From SAR324 cluster bacterium (GTDB taxonomy: Bacteria; SAR324; NAC60-12): DNA of 64,000 bases. The notes under the pieces are model-generated. The model did not search any database, was not told where the DNA came from, and was given only the letters and a program-made list of their open reading frames with translations. The position numbers and the translations under genes were made by a program. Position 1 is the stretch's first letter; every line of letters starts with the position of its first letter. Location of the stretch: the NCBI GenBank assembly GCA_015231825.1, contig JADGAV010000011.1:1-64000 (forward strand). Reading direction: 5' to 3'. This document shows, one piece after another, positions 1 through 8,883 of this stretch.

Positions 1-131
1 ATCAGCTGCCGTTGAGCATAAAACAGGCGATGTTCCTCCTTCGGAATCCAGCAGGCGACTAGATACAAAAGACTCAGTAAGAGAAAAACCGGCACCCAAA
101 ATTTTGAGGAACCTAAAAAAGAGTAGTTCAT
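1..131 (-). CDS. N-terminus of a membrane protein, runs off the left edge
   Basis: Only the first 43 codons are inside the window. An ATG at 131-129 overlaps the TGA stop of the YfhO fragment upstream (130-128) in an ATGA arrangement, which argues for translational coupling and for this start. The visible peptide begins MNYSFLGSSK and has one strongly hydrophobic stretch at about residues 11-28, followed by a polar, charged segment. It is probably another polytopic surface-polysaccharide protein of the same operon, but no family can be assigned from 43 residues. Confidence 0.6.
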   Translation of the reverse strand, partial: MNYSFLGSSKFWVPVFLLLSLLYLVACWIPKEEHRLFYAQRQL

Positions 132-1063
132 TTGTGTTTTGGCTTCCAATAAGAGGACGAATTTTTCATTCCGATCCACCAGACCAGCAACAGAGTCACC
201 AGACCCATACTCAGCAGCAAAAGGCCTAGTAAACGAGCGGGATGCTCAAAACGAAGATCCAACTGATAGTGTCCTGCAGGTAGAGCGATGCCGATCAATC
301 CTCCATTCACTGGCTGCAGCACAATCTTGTTTCCTTCGATATAAGCCTGGTGCGCGTCATAGTAAAGATCGGAGAGAATCATAAACCGGGGTTCTTTCAA
401 CTGGATTTTGAGAAGGTAACTGTGATTAGTCTTTTTGATTACCTGCGGTGGTAAATCCGCAGAAGCGGTTAGCAAGTCTAATTTTGGCCACCGAGGAATC
501 TCTTGTAAAAACGCGGTTTTTAACATTCTTTGAGGATCAGCTCGCATTGCACCCAAGTATTCTTTTCTTGCTGAAAAAACCTGCCATTGTGAAACGAAAT
601 AAAAACGTTCTTTGACGTCCAAGTTTTCGATTACAATTGTTTTATTGTCCCGAAACACTTCCTTAAAATTTGGTCCAGTCGGAAGAGTATCATGCTTGGA
701 ATCAAAAACAAAATATCGAACATTTAAAAGGTCAAAGCCAGGGTGTTTGTAAGTGTCTCCGCCATCCAGCTCATTGATCGATTCCAGGCGGTCAACCCTT
801 AGCTGTCCTTTCACGTAATCGCCAAATATATGCGTGTACGCCTCCGCCAGTGTGGCTGGAATAACAGGTGCATTGAAGCGCAGATCAGGGACCCCGTAAC
901 CTGCGGCAGTACTGGGAAAAAACAAATTCGGAGAAAACATTCGAAACCATTCTCCGTCGCTCAGTTTTTGTTTAAGAAAAGCAAGGGTTGGGGTTTCTGC
1001 AAATGAATCCTGCTTGTGATAGAAAGTTTTGGAAAAATGGGAACTGCAGTAAACGAAACTCAA
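128..1063 (-). CDS. YfhO-family membrane protein, C-terminal part (interrupted gene)
   Basis: This is the distal part of a YfhO-type protein whose first part lies at 1091-2590. The frame is the same and stays open from 1090 down to 128; the only interruption is a TGA at 1093-1091. Residues align almost one to one with the C-terminal third of the intact neighbour at 2630-5125 (shared FSKTFYH, FSPN/YSPN, FPSTA, NVRYF, NGGLIG). It carries the extracytoplasmic YfhO tail and one C-terminal membrane helix. The nominal start is TTG at 1063, inside what should be a membrane segment, so independent translation is doubtful. Its stop overlaps the start of the next gene by ATGA. Either the gene is inactivated by one nonsense change or the base is an error. 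Confidence 0.75.
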   Translation of the reverse strand: MSFVYCSSHFSKTFYHKQDSFAETPTLAFLKQKLSDGEWFRMFSPNLFFPSTAAGYGVPDLRFNAPVIPATLAEAYTHIFGDYVKGQLRVDRLESINELDGGDTYKHPGFDLLNVRYFVFDSKHDTLPTGPNFKEVFRDNKTIVIENLDVKERFYFVSQWQVFSARKEYLGAMRADPQRMLKTAFLQEIPRWPKLDLLTASADLPPQVIKKTNHSYLLKIQLKEPRFMILSDLYYDAHQAYIEGNKIVLQPVNGGLIGIALPAGHYQLDLRFEHPARLLGLLLLSMGLVTLLLVWWIGMKNSSSYWKPKHK

Positions 1064-1090
1064 GGCAATCAGGAAAATTGGCCATTGTGC

Positions 1091-2590
1091 TCAAAAAATA
1101 TTAGTTCCGGGAATTTTTGAAATAAACAAGCGCCAACTGAAAAGCAAGGCGAACAAAAATACAAAAACGGTGTTGCTGCGGTTCCATGCCAGAGATTCAT
1201 GCTTCAAGCCGAGATTGTTTTTGATATCATCAAGAGAATAGGCGGAAACATACAAAAAGAAGAAATAGAGGAGTACGCCAGTCCATATAATTAGTAAAAA
1301 TCGATAACGGACATGAAATCTTCCTGAAAACAATTCGTGGAAAACCTTGGTGCAGAGCAAGCAGGCAGAAAAGACATAAATGGAAGGAAAAAATCTCCAA
1401 AAGTATATTTGATCGAGGACGGGAAGAAATCCGACAAAATTGAAACTGACTTGTCCGAAGGAAAAAGATTGGGAGAGGTAAAAAATGATAATGAGAAAAA
1501 ACGGAGCCCAGCGTTTTTTATATTGAAACTGAGAAGGGTGGCAGATCCAGATCAGAAATGCCAATAGAGGAATCACTCCAAGAAAAATGGTATCCAATTG
1601 AAAAGGATACGGTGGATAAAAGTTGTTTTGCGACCAACCGCGAAAATAAGGAAGAAAAACATCAATCAAGTATTTGAACTGCACAGTGCTGCTGCCGACT
1701 TTGTGATCCCATGTCATCAGGTCTGCATTATATTGCAAGGTCAGCAAGTAGGGGGCAGAGAGTAGCAAGGCAGTGGCAAAGATAAAAAATATCCATGCTG
1801 TGGAACGTCTGAATTGAACCCACGGTTTGAGCTGCAAACGCAGCAAGAGGTACCCGCAGAGCATAAAATAGTTCGCGACGGTTCCCTCAGGCATGGCGGC
1901 ATACACACTTTGAGACACGCAAAAAATGATCGCGAACGCGGTGCCGAATTTGGCTGTCCAGGTTTTGGCCAGGCGAAAAATTTCAATGAAGTAAATGCCG
2001 AAAACAAAAAGATAAATATTGAGGGCTTCTCCTGCGTTCATATAGGTCATTTGCGGTGCAAACATCCCGGAAGAGAGGTAGATTAACGCTCCTATCAGTG
2101 AGGCTTTGGCAGCGAGGTTATAGTAACAGGAAAAAATTTGAAAAATCATTAATCCTGAAAGGAAAAAAAGCCCGAGATAAAACCAGTCCCAATACTGAGA
2201 ATCGGCAAACATGAAAAACAGGTTGCCAATGAAAAAGGTCGGTGTGATTCCTCCGGCAAAAAGGGGGATCCCCAGTCCCATATAAGGATTTAACCAGGGA
2301 AATTCGCCTTTCAACAGGAGCTCATTGGCCGCTTTGATGGCAGGGTCATTGATAAGCGGGCGGTCCCAATGAGCGCGATGACCGGAAAGGGGAGGAATAA
2401 ATCGATTCAGGGGGCTGTTTTCCAACCATCCGTGGTATTCCTGATACTGATAAACTCTGACTGCAGGAGAATTTTGAAAGGTGTTGAGGGTTCCATTTCC
2501 AAAGAAGACATCTCCAAACTGAAATAGCACAAAGAAAGCAATGAGATACCTTGCCCAGTGCCGATTCCAATGCCATCGCAGCTGCATCAT
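1091..2590 (-). CDS. YfhO-family membrane protein, N-terminal part (interrupted gene)
   Basis: This 499-residue reading frame is a polytopic membrane protein closely related to the neighbour at 2630-5125 (shared FGDVFFG, YWDW, LLLSAPYLLTLQYN, FLPYFRGW). About eleven hydrophobic segments are visible. YfhO proteins are thought to be GT-C-fold glycosyltransferases that use polyprenyl-phosphate sugars to decorate cell-surface polymers. The frame stops at TGA 1093-1091. At the matching place the intact paralogue has arginine (CGT), so a CGA to TGA transition would explain the break. The sequence continues in frame in the 128-1063 fragment. It lies 39 bp downstream of the intact paralogue, probably in the same operon. 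Confidence 0.8.
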   Translation of the reverse strand: MMQLRWHWNRHWARYLIAFFVLFQFGDVFFGNGTLNTFQNSPAVRVYQYQEYHGWLENSPLNRFIPPLSGHRAHWDRPLINDPAIKAANELLLKGEFPWLNPYMGLGIPLFAGGITPTFFIGNLFFMFADSQYWDWFYLGLFFLSGLMIFQIFSCYYNLAAKASLIGALIYLSSGMFAPQMTYMNAGEALNIYLFVFGIYFIEIFRLAKTWTAKFGTAFAIIFCVSQSVYAAMPEGTVANYFMLCGYLLLRLQLKPWVQFRRSTAWIFFIFATALLLSAPYLLTLQYNADLMTWDHKVGSSTVQFKYLIDVFLPYFRGWSQNNFYPPYPFQLDTIFLGVIPLLAFLIWICHPSQFQYKKRWAPFFLIIIFYLSQSFSFGQVSFNFVGFLPVLDQIYFWRFFPSIYVFSACLLCTKVFHELFSGRFHVRYRFLLIIWTGVLLYFFFLYVSAYSLDDIKNNLGLKHESLAWNRSNTVFVFLFALLFSWRLFISKIPGTNIF

Positions 2591-2629
2591 AGTGAATTGT
2601 TGTTTGGTCGGAAGGAGAGAATTCGCTTT

Positions 2630-5125
2630 TTATCGTAAAACAGGTTGAGCCTTGTCTGAAGCGCCTTGACGAAATTTCATCCAGGCAATCAAAGCTGTTC
2701 CCAAAACAAGGAAGAGCCCTGAAATAAAGAGCAGGAGGATCGCTGAGTAAAAGGGATGTTCAAAACGAAGATTCAACTGATACTTGCCGGCTGGCAGGGC
2801 AAGTCCAATCAAACCTCCATTCACTTCCTGGACTGGAATTTCCTGATCACCGATATAGGCTTTGTACCCTTCATAATAAGCATCAGAAATGACCAGCATT
2901 TGGGGATTGTGCAGCTGAATTTCCATGCGGTACCCTTGATTGGTTCGTTCCAGTAATTTGGGAGGACGACTACCTGCTGCAGGAGGAAATTTTGGATCGG
3001 GCCATGCGGGAGGCCTGAGTAAAAAGGCTGTTCTTGCCAAATTCTGCGGATTGTTTTGAATCGTTTCCAGCAATTCTTTTTCATCAGGAAACACTTGCCA
3101 ATCTGAAACCAGAAAAGCGCGTTCTTTGACATTCAGATTTTCGACAATAACAATATGATCATCTTGGTATGCTCTGCGAAAATTGGGACCCGTCGGGATG
3201 TTCGGGTGATTTTTGCCGAAGGGAAAATATCGGACATTCAAAATGTCAAATCCTGGATTATCGTATGTGGCTCCTTTGGTCAGTTCGTGCAATGATTCAA
3301 ATCGATCCCACCAGACCCGGTCCTTGGCGAATTCTCCAAAGGTTGAATTGAGCACATTGACCACATTTTTGGGAACCACCGGGGCCATATAGCGAATGTC
3401 GGGAATTCCATAGCCGGATGCCGTGCTCGGAAAATAAACATTGGGAGAATAAATTCGAAAAAGCTCTTTATCTCGCAGTTTGTTTTTGAGAAAAACAATG
3501 CCCGGGGTCGGCTCGAAAGCATCCTGCTGGTGGTAAAAAGTTTTGGAGAAATTGTAGCTTGAGTAGAGGAATACCATCCCGATCAGAAGCGCTCCCCAGT
3601 ATTTACGAAATTGAGGCCACCAGCTCTGTTTTTGAAACCAGGGAGTCCAAAACAGAAAAAGAAGCGGAAACAGGCATACAAATGTCGTATTGATGGTATT
3701 CCATTTCACGAATCTCAATGCAAATGAGGGGTCATTTTGCAGCACCGCTATTTCCGCGGCCCAATAATTGAGAAGGTAAAAATACCCGGTCACAACCATT
3801 CCCAGCAAAACAATAAAACGGTATCGAAGCAAGGGGATTTTCCCGGTGTGGAGGTCGTGCAGCACTTTGGCACTCAGCAGGCTGACTGAGAAGACAAAGA
3901 GTGCAGGAAAAAATCGCCAAAACCAAATCAGGTTGATAATCGGAATCTTTCCGACGAAGTTCAAATTGAACTGCTCCGGACCGAACGATTGCGCGATGTA
4001 GAATAAAATAATCAGGAAAAAACCAAGCCATTTTATCTTGTCTTCAAACTGGAAATAATGGCTGATCCACAAAGCAAAAGCGATCAAGGGAACTATGCCG
4101 ACAAAAACTACGTTCAATTGGTTGGGGAAGGTCCCAGGAAAAAAATCGTTTTGAGCCCAACCTCGAAAATACGGAAGAAAAAGATCCGGAAAATAGCGCA
4201 ACGGGATTGTTATATGCCCGATAATATGTCCATGAGGCATGAATTCGGAATTGTACTGCAGTGTCAAGAGGTAGGGGGCGGAAAGCAGAAGCGAGATTGA
4301 GAAAATTCCGAAAATCCAAAGTCCCGTTTTCCAAAGAAATCGATACGGCCAAAGCTTGAGACGAAGGAGAAGGTATGTGCAGAGCATGATATAGGTGGCA
4401 ACCGTCCCTTCCGACATGGCGGCATAAGCCGACTGGGTCACGCACAGGATGATGGCAAGTGCACTGGCCAGTTTTTTCGAGAGTTTCTCTGCGGAACGAA
4501 AAACCTCAATAAAAAAAACTCCGATTGTGAAACAGTAGATATTGAAACTTTCTCCTCCATTGACCATTTGTGGCGCGAAGAGCGCTGAAGAAAGATAAAG
4601 GAGGACCCCGACAAGCGAAGCGCTTGATTCAAGCCCGTAATAACGATGAAAAACCTGAAAGAGGAGCAATCCGGAAATCAAAAAAAATCCAAGATATACC
4701 CAGTCCCAATAAATAGAATTGAGAAAAGCCATCAGCATCGTACCGACAAAGAATGTCGAATCGACTCCGTTGCCAAAAAGCGGGATGCCGAGGCCGAGGT
4801 AGGGGTTGATCCAGGGAAATTCTCCCGACAGGAGAATCTCATTGCTGGCTTTGATCACCGGATCATTAACCAAAGGCTGGTCCCACAATGCGCGGTGACT
4901 TGTTATTTTGCGGGGAAATCGATTGAGGCTGCCGCCTTCAAACAATCCATGGTATTTGGGGATTTCATAAACCCATCCCGCAGGAGAATTTTGCAAAGTC
5001 CCCAGGGTAGCCTGACCAAAAAACACATCTCCAAACTGGAAGAGGACAAAACAAACAATAATCCATTTTGCCCAATTATTTTTCCAATGAAGTTGCATGA
5101 ATTTCATAACTTTCGCGGAGGGCAT
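2630..5125 (-). CDS. YfhO-family membrane glycosyltransferase-like protein
   Basis: An 831-residue polytopic protein with about twelve hydrophobic segments over the first 540 residues, a large extracytoplasmic region (about 540-790) and a final membrane helix. The tail (ISDAYYEGYKAYIG, then NGGLIGLALPAGKYQLNLRF) is the usual YfhO C-terminal beta domain. YfhO proteins pair with a GT2 that loads sugar onto a polyprenyl phosphate, and a GT2 of that kind lies 69 bp upstream at 5195-6031. The start is uncertain: ATGs at 5125, 5107 and 5098 are all in frame and none has a clear Shine-Dalgarno. The adjacent gene at 128-2590 is a tandem paralogue. The acceptor and sugar are unknown. Confidence 0.8.
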   Translation of the reverse strand: MPSAKVMKFMQLHWKNNWAKWIIVCFVLFQFGDVFFGQATLGTLQNSPAGWVYEIPKYHGLFEGGSLNRFPRKITSHRALWDQPLVNDPVIKASNEILLSGEFPWINPYLGLGIPLFGNGVDSTFFVGTMLMAFLNSIYWDWVYLGFFLISGLLLFQVFHRYYGLESSASLVGVLLYLSSALFAPQMVNGGESFNIYCFTIGVFFIEVFRSAEKLSKKLASALAIILCVTQSAYAAMSEGTVATYIMLCTYLLLRLKLWPYRFLWKTGLWIFGIFSISLLLSAPYLLTLQYNSEFMPHGHIIGHITIPLRYFPDLFLPYFRGWAQNDFFPGTFPNQLNVVFVGIVPLIAFALWISHYFQFEDKIKWLGFFLIILFYIAQSFGPEQFNLNFVGKIPIINLIWFWRFFPALFVFSVSLLSAKVLHDLHTGKIPLLRYRFIVLLGMVVTGYFYLLNYWAAEIAVLQNDPSFALRFVKWNTINTTFVCLFPLLFLFWTPWFQKQSWWPQFRKYWGALLIGMVFLYSSYNFSKTFYHQQDAFEPTPGIVFLKNKLRDKELFRIYSPNVYFPSTASGYGIPDIRYMAPVVPKNVVNVLNSTFGEFAKDRVWWDRFESLHELTKGATYDNPGFDILNVRYFPFGKNHPNIPTGPNFRRAYQDDHIVIVENLNVKERAFLVSDWQVFPDEKELLETIQNNPQNLARTAFLLRPPAWPDPKFPPAAGSRPPKLLERTNQGYRMEIQLHNPQMLVISDAYYEGYKAYIGDQEIPVQEVNGGLIGLALPAGKYQLNLRFEHPFYSAILLLFISGLFLVLGTALIAWMKFRQGASDKAQPVLR

Positions 5126-5194
5126 TAATTGACGCTGTGAGTTGAGTTAGGGCCGAATGTATGCTAAAGAAAAATCGAAAAAATGGAAATCAAT

Positions 5195-6031
5195 TTATTT
5201 TTTGGCTTCAAAGAAAGGCTGCTTGTCAAAAGAGGTACGGTATTTTTGATAGATCTCCTGCAATTCCTCTTTATTCTCATCATAAATTTTTTTCCTTGTT
5301 TCTTCCCATTTGATATTCAACTGCCTGGTTTCTTCGGTGACAGGAACTTTGTTTTGGAATAAGTTTTTCAACCAGGAATAAACATATCGAACAGCAACTT
5401 TTCGAACCAGTATTTTTGATTCTCCAAAGGTGCGCATGTATTCATGAGTGGCGACTTCTCCCATTCTGAACTGGTGGACCAGGGTTTTTATTATCATTTC
5501 CTGTTCAATGGAGGTGATATTTTCCTGGAGATTGAGTGTTTTGAAAATGTCGCTGCGGATCGCACGAAATCCATTTTGAGAGTCAGTAAGCCGGACCCCG
5601 AAACGGTAATTCATGCCCAAAAGGATGATGTCGCTGCCCATCATCCGTAAAAACTTGTTCAAATCTCCATGAAGCTCATCGCTTCCTCCCAAAGTCCGGG
5701 ATCCACTGACATGATCAAAATCTCCGTTGAAGATCGGATAGATCAGTTTTGGAATATCAGCAGGGTCATGAGAATGGTCCGCATCGATAAAAACCATGAC
5801 GGGTTTCGTCACTTTCTCGGCAGCCATTCGCAGTGCAGCCCCTTTTCCCTGGTTGGGGTCCAGATATACATGAGGAGTGAAATCTTTGGCGACTTTGACG
5901 GTCTCATCGGTAGAATGACCATCAATGACAATCAATTCATCGGTGTGTTCAATGAGGTATGGAAAAAGAATTTCCAAATTTTTTTGTTCGTTTTTTGTTG
6001 GAAGAATGACACTGATATGGTTTTTGAGCAT
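5195..6031 (-). CDS. Family 2 glycosyltransferase, polyprenyl-phosphate sugar synthase type (DPM1-like)
   Basis: The protein opens with SVILPTKNE and has IDGHSTDET and the metal-binding IDADHSHDP, the order seen in GT2 enzymes that transfer a sugar from a nucleotide donor to dolichyl or undecaprenyl phosphate. There is no C-terminal membrane anchor; the end is basic and helical, so it is likely a peripheral enzyme at the inner face of the membrane. I chose the ATG at 6031 because the conserved domain starts there. A GTG four codons upstream (6043) and an ATG at 6094 are also in frame. It is the first gene of the minus-strand run with the YfhO proteins and probably supplies their lipid-linked sugar. 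Confidence 0.82.
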   Translation of the reverse strand: MLKNHISVILPTKNEQKNLEILFPYLIEHTDELIVIDGHSTDETVKVAKDFTPHVYLDPNQGKGAALRMAAEKVTKPVMVFIDADHSHDPADIPKLIYPIFNGDFDHVSGSRTLGGSDELHGDLNKFLRMMGSDIILLGMNYRFGVRLTDSQNGFRAIRSDIFKTLNLQENITSIEQEMIIKTLVHQFRMGEVATHEYMRTFGESKILVRKVAVRYVYSWLKNLFQNKVPVTEETRQLNIKWEETRKKIYDENKEELQEIYQKYRTSFDKQPFFEAKK

Positions 6032-6232
6032 AATGAATTTCACATTTTGAGTTCGTAATCGGAGGAGATGAATTTGAACTAGAGAGTTATGCATATATAA
6101 TGCATTCTGCGAACCTCAGGTTTTATTTAAGGATTTTTTAAGCCAATTTGATTTCATTTTGTTCAGATGATAAATGCTTTGCAGCATTCAAATTGATCCA
6201 GAATCAGTTGCAGCTCCTGGATCGAGTACCAC

Positions 6233-7186
6233 ATGGAGATTTACTGGGAAAGGAAATGTAATTTGAAATATGTAAGCTCACTGCTTTTGCTGTCTCTGTT
6301 TGTTTTGCTGATTTACTGGTGGATGGGAGAAAAATCCCCGGAACTCGTTTGGACAATGGTTAATGTAAACAACAATAAGGCGCAAGGTGATGCGCATCTG
6401 ATTCAAATTCCCGGCGGAGAAACGGTGCTGATTGATGCCGGATATGCCGGTCCCGCCAAAGATCAGTTGCTGCCGTTTCTTGAAAAAAACCAAATAAAGC
6501 GCTTGGATCGGGTCTTCATTTCCCATGCTCACAAAGATCATTATGAGGGGCTCAAAATTCTCATTGAGGCAGGTATTGCTATGGATCAAGCCTTCTTCAA
6601 TCTTCCGAGACAGGTCATCTGCGACAAAGAAAAGCCATGGGGTTGTGACTATACAGATATTTTGAAAGTTCATGAGCAATTGAAAAAACACGGGACCCGT
6701 CTTAAAATTGCTGAAGCCGGGCAGCAATTTGACTTGGGCGGAGGAATTTCACTCAAAATTCTCTACGCCTATGATGGGGTTGAAACTCCGATAGGACAAA
6801 CGGATATCAATGATACGTCCCTGATTATGATGCTGACCCACCAGGACCATAAATTTTTGTTCGCCGGCGATTTGAATACCCGAATTGGAAAATATTTGGC
6901 AGAACATGGCGAAGGCCTCCAGGCCGAAGTTCTCAAAGTCCCTCACCACGGCACTGCCGGGATTGCTCCAAATGAATTTTTCGAGAAAGTCAGTCCGAAA
7001 TATGCATTGGTTCCTGGACCTCGGGAATTGTGGTGCAGCAAACGCAGCAGTGAACCAAGAAATTGGTTTGCGGAACAAAATATCCCTGTTTTTGTCAACG
7101 GATTTTCGGGAAATGTGCGGGTAGAGATCCTGGGCAGTCAGTTGCAGATTATCCCGGAAAAAAAAGCCGGTGAACTTTGCAGCTGA
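6233..7186 (+). CDS. Membrane-anchored metallo-beta-lactamase-fold hydrolase (ComEC-MBL-like)
   Basis: A single hydrophobic segment (residues about 13-31) is followed by a metallo-beta-lactamase domain. The zinc motif HAHKDH is intact at residues 98-103, followed by LFAGDLN and VPHHGT, the pattern of the stand-alone ComEC/Rec2-like MBL family. The domain should lie outside the inner membrane. The substrate is unknown; relatives are annotated as competence-like hydrolases or phosphodiesterases. The ATG at 6233 is nominal; a TTG at 6263 preceded by an AAAGGA-like site is an alternative and would place the membrane segment at the very N-terminus. It starts a plus-strand run with the two genes that follow. 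Confidence 0.8.
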   Translation: MEIYWERKCNLKYVSSLLLLSLFVLLIYWWMGEKSPELVWTMVNVNNNKAQGDAHLIQIPGGETVLIDAGYAGPAKDQLLPFLEKNQIKRLDRVFISHAHKDHYEGLKILIEAGIAMDQAFFNLPRQVICDKEKPWGCDYTDILKVHEQLKKHGTRLKIAEAGQQFDLGGGISLKILYAYDGVETPIGQTDINDTSLIMMLTHQDHKFLFAGDLNTRIGKYLAEHGEGLQAEVLKVPHHGTAGIAPNEFFEKVSPKYALVPGPRELWCSKRSSEPRNWFAEQNIPVFVNGFSGNVRVEILGSQLQIIPEKKAGELCS

Positions 7187-7293
7187 ATCATCTAGTTCGT
7201 CGGGGTTGCGACTGAGTCACATGAAATACTTCCAATTTGGAGTGAACCGGTTTGAACTAAAAGCAGTGAAACACAGATCGCAGCAAGTTTGAT

Positions 7294-8883
7294 GTGAAAA
7301 AATTTTCTTTAATTTCGACATTGCAAATCGTTTTTGCTGCCGTTTCGGCCTCAGCCTTTCTTTTTTCACTTTGGGTATTATACCTGATTCCATTTTATGG
7401 GGACGATCTCTGGCACCTTTCTTCGTTGAGATCTTATACTTTTTGGGATCTCCTCACCAAACCGGTTTTTGGCGACAGCAACCATATCCCTGTATTTCAT
7501 TTGTGGATGTGGCTGCTCAGTTTTTTGCCGCATGATTTTCCCTGGATCCATCTCGTTCAAGGCGGATTACTGATATTGACCTGCTTTTTATTTCACATTT
7601 ACCTCCTGCAGATGTCGATTCCTGCCTGGATCCGCTGGATGAGCACCGCCCTGTTTCTGACCACTCCCACAATTGCTCAAGCGGTCTTCTGGAGTTCTGC
7701 GACCCACTTGTGGTTCGGGAGTATCTGGATTCTGTCGGCTCTCATCCTTCTACCGCGAAGGTCGGAAGAAAGCGTTTTCTGGAGATGGTCAGGATGCTTT
7801 ATCTGCCTGCCGTTGGCGATGATGAGCACGGAATTGAGTTACGGATTTTGTGTCTTGTTTATTGTTTTAGTGGCGCTGAAATATCGCAGAAATTTTAAAA
7901 TTTTTTCAGGGTGCTTGATCACATCCCTTCTGATGGTTGCCATTGTTGCGCAACGCAATCATCTCGTGACAGGAAATTGGGCGCAGCTATCTTTGGATCG
8001 TGAATTGGAACGTCCTCTGATTCTCAAGGAAATCTATATTTCAGCCTACGAACTGTTCGTTTATTCCCATCCACTGTCCATGCTGGACAAATTTTCGCAA
8101 GGATATCTGCTTCATGAAAGACTTTCGGAAGGGTGGCTGGCATTTCACTTAGCATGGATGACCCTATTTTGGTTCATCATCTTAATGAGAAGGGGGCGCA
8201 ACGGTTGGGACCTTGCACTGCTGGTTTTCACACCACCTTTGATGATCATTATCGGAAACGGACTGGTTTACGAACGTTATTTGATTGCATCAATCATTGC
8301 CAATGGGTTGGGAATGGCCATTTTTGTGGACTGTTTCCGTCCTTTGATTTCAGGAAAGCTTGCTAAAACGTTTGGTGTTCTAGCGATTTTTGTTGTATTG
8401 ATCAACCTGAGTGTTTTTGTTCGACACAGTTTGGCTCAATGGGTAAACACCGCAGTGCGCCATCATGCGATTCTGGATTTGGTGCAGCGAGAACACCCGG
8501 ATGTCAGGAATCCGATTGGTCTGGTCGATTCTCTCTCTCAAAATTTTCGCCCGCTCAAAGATCGGGAGTGGATGTCAGCCCCGACGAACACCGTCCATGA
8601 ACTGCAAATGATTTTGTCAAACCTGAACTATCCCTACTGTCTTTATGACCTTCTTGATGAGCTCCCTTTTGAAGGGTACAAATACCGTGATGCTCACATG
8701 AAGAGTCTCAACAATCTCAAAAAACAGTGCATCTGGCCGCCTCAAAAGCTGCGTTGCTATAAATATTTTCAAACAAGCATGGTCACAGGAGAATTTCATT
8801 CCTATTCAGGTCAGGGAAAAGTTCTGTATCTGCAGGAAAAAAATGCCGTTCACCCGCAAGAACACCTTGTAAGATGCCTCTAG
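7294..8883 (+). CDS. Polytopic membrane protein, GT-C-like
   Basis: A 529-residue protein with a GTG start and roughly ten hydrophobic segments. Just after the first membrane helix is YGDDLWHL, an acidic pair in the first extracytoplasmic loop, which is where GT-C glycosyltransferases (GT39/GT83 types) keep their catalytic acid. The C-terminal 120 residues are soluble. The identification as GT-C rests on topology and this motif only. It overlaps the next gene by 10 bp, so the two are probably translated together. A surface glycan or glycoprotein role fits the neighbourhood. Confidence 0.6.
   Translation: MKKFSLISTLQIVFAAVSASAFLFSLWVLYLIPFYGDDLWHLSSLRSYTFWDLLTKPVFGDSNHIPVFHLWMWLLSFLPHDFPWIHLVQGGLLILTCFLFHIYLLQMSIPAWIRWMSTALFLTTPTIAQAVFWSSATHLWFGSIWILSALILLPRRSEESVFWRWSGCFICLPLAMMSTELSYGFCVLFIVLVALKYRRNFKIFSGCLITSLLMVAIVAQRNHLVTGNWAQLSLDRELERPLILKEIYISAYELFVYSHPLSMLDKFSQGYLLHERLSEGWLAFHLAWMTLFWFIILMRRGRNGWDLALLVFTPPLMIIIGNGLVYERYLIASIIANGLGMAIFVDCFRPLISGKLAKTFGVLAIFVVLINLSVFVRHSLAQWVNTAVRHHAILDLVQREHPDVRNPIGLVDSLSQNFRPLKDREWMSAPTNTVHELQMILSNLNYPYCLYDLLDELPFEGYKYRDAHMKSLNNLKKQCIWPPQKLRCYKYFQTSMVTGEFHSYSGQGKVLYLQEKNAVHPQEHLVRCL

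Noticed and set aside
1091..1093. TGA as a recoded sense codon in the split YfhO gene
   Set aside because: TGA is used as a normal stop elsewhere (for example at 130-128 and 30310-30308) and no SECIS-like hairpin was seen; a nonsense change or error is simpler.
2756..5128. Long open frames opposite the YfhO genes (for example plus-strand 4646-5128)
   Set aside because: They are shadows of well-supported minus-strand genes, without ribosome sites or family similarity.
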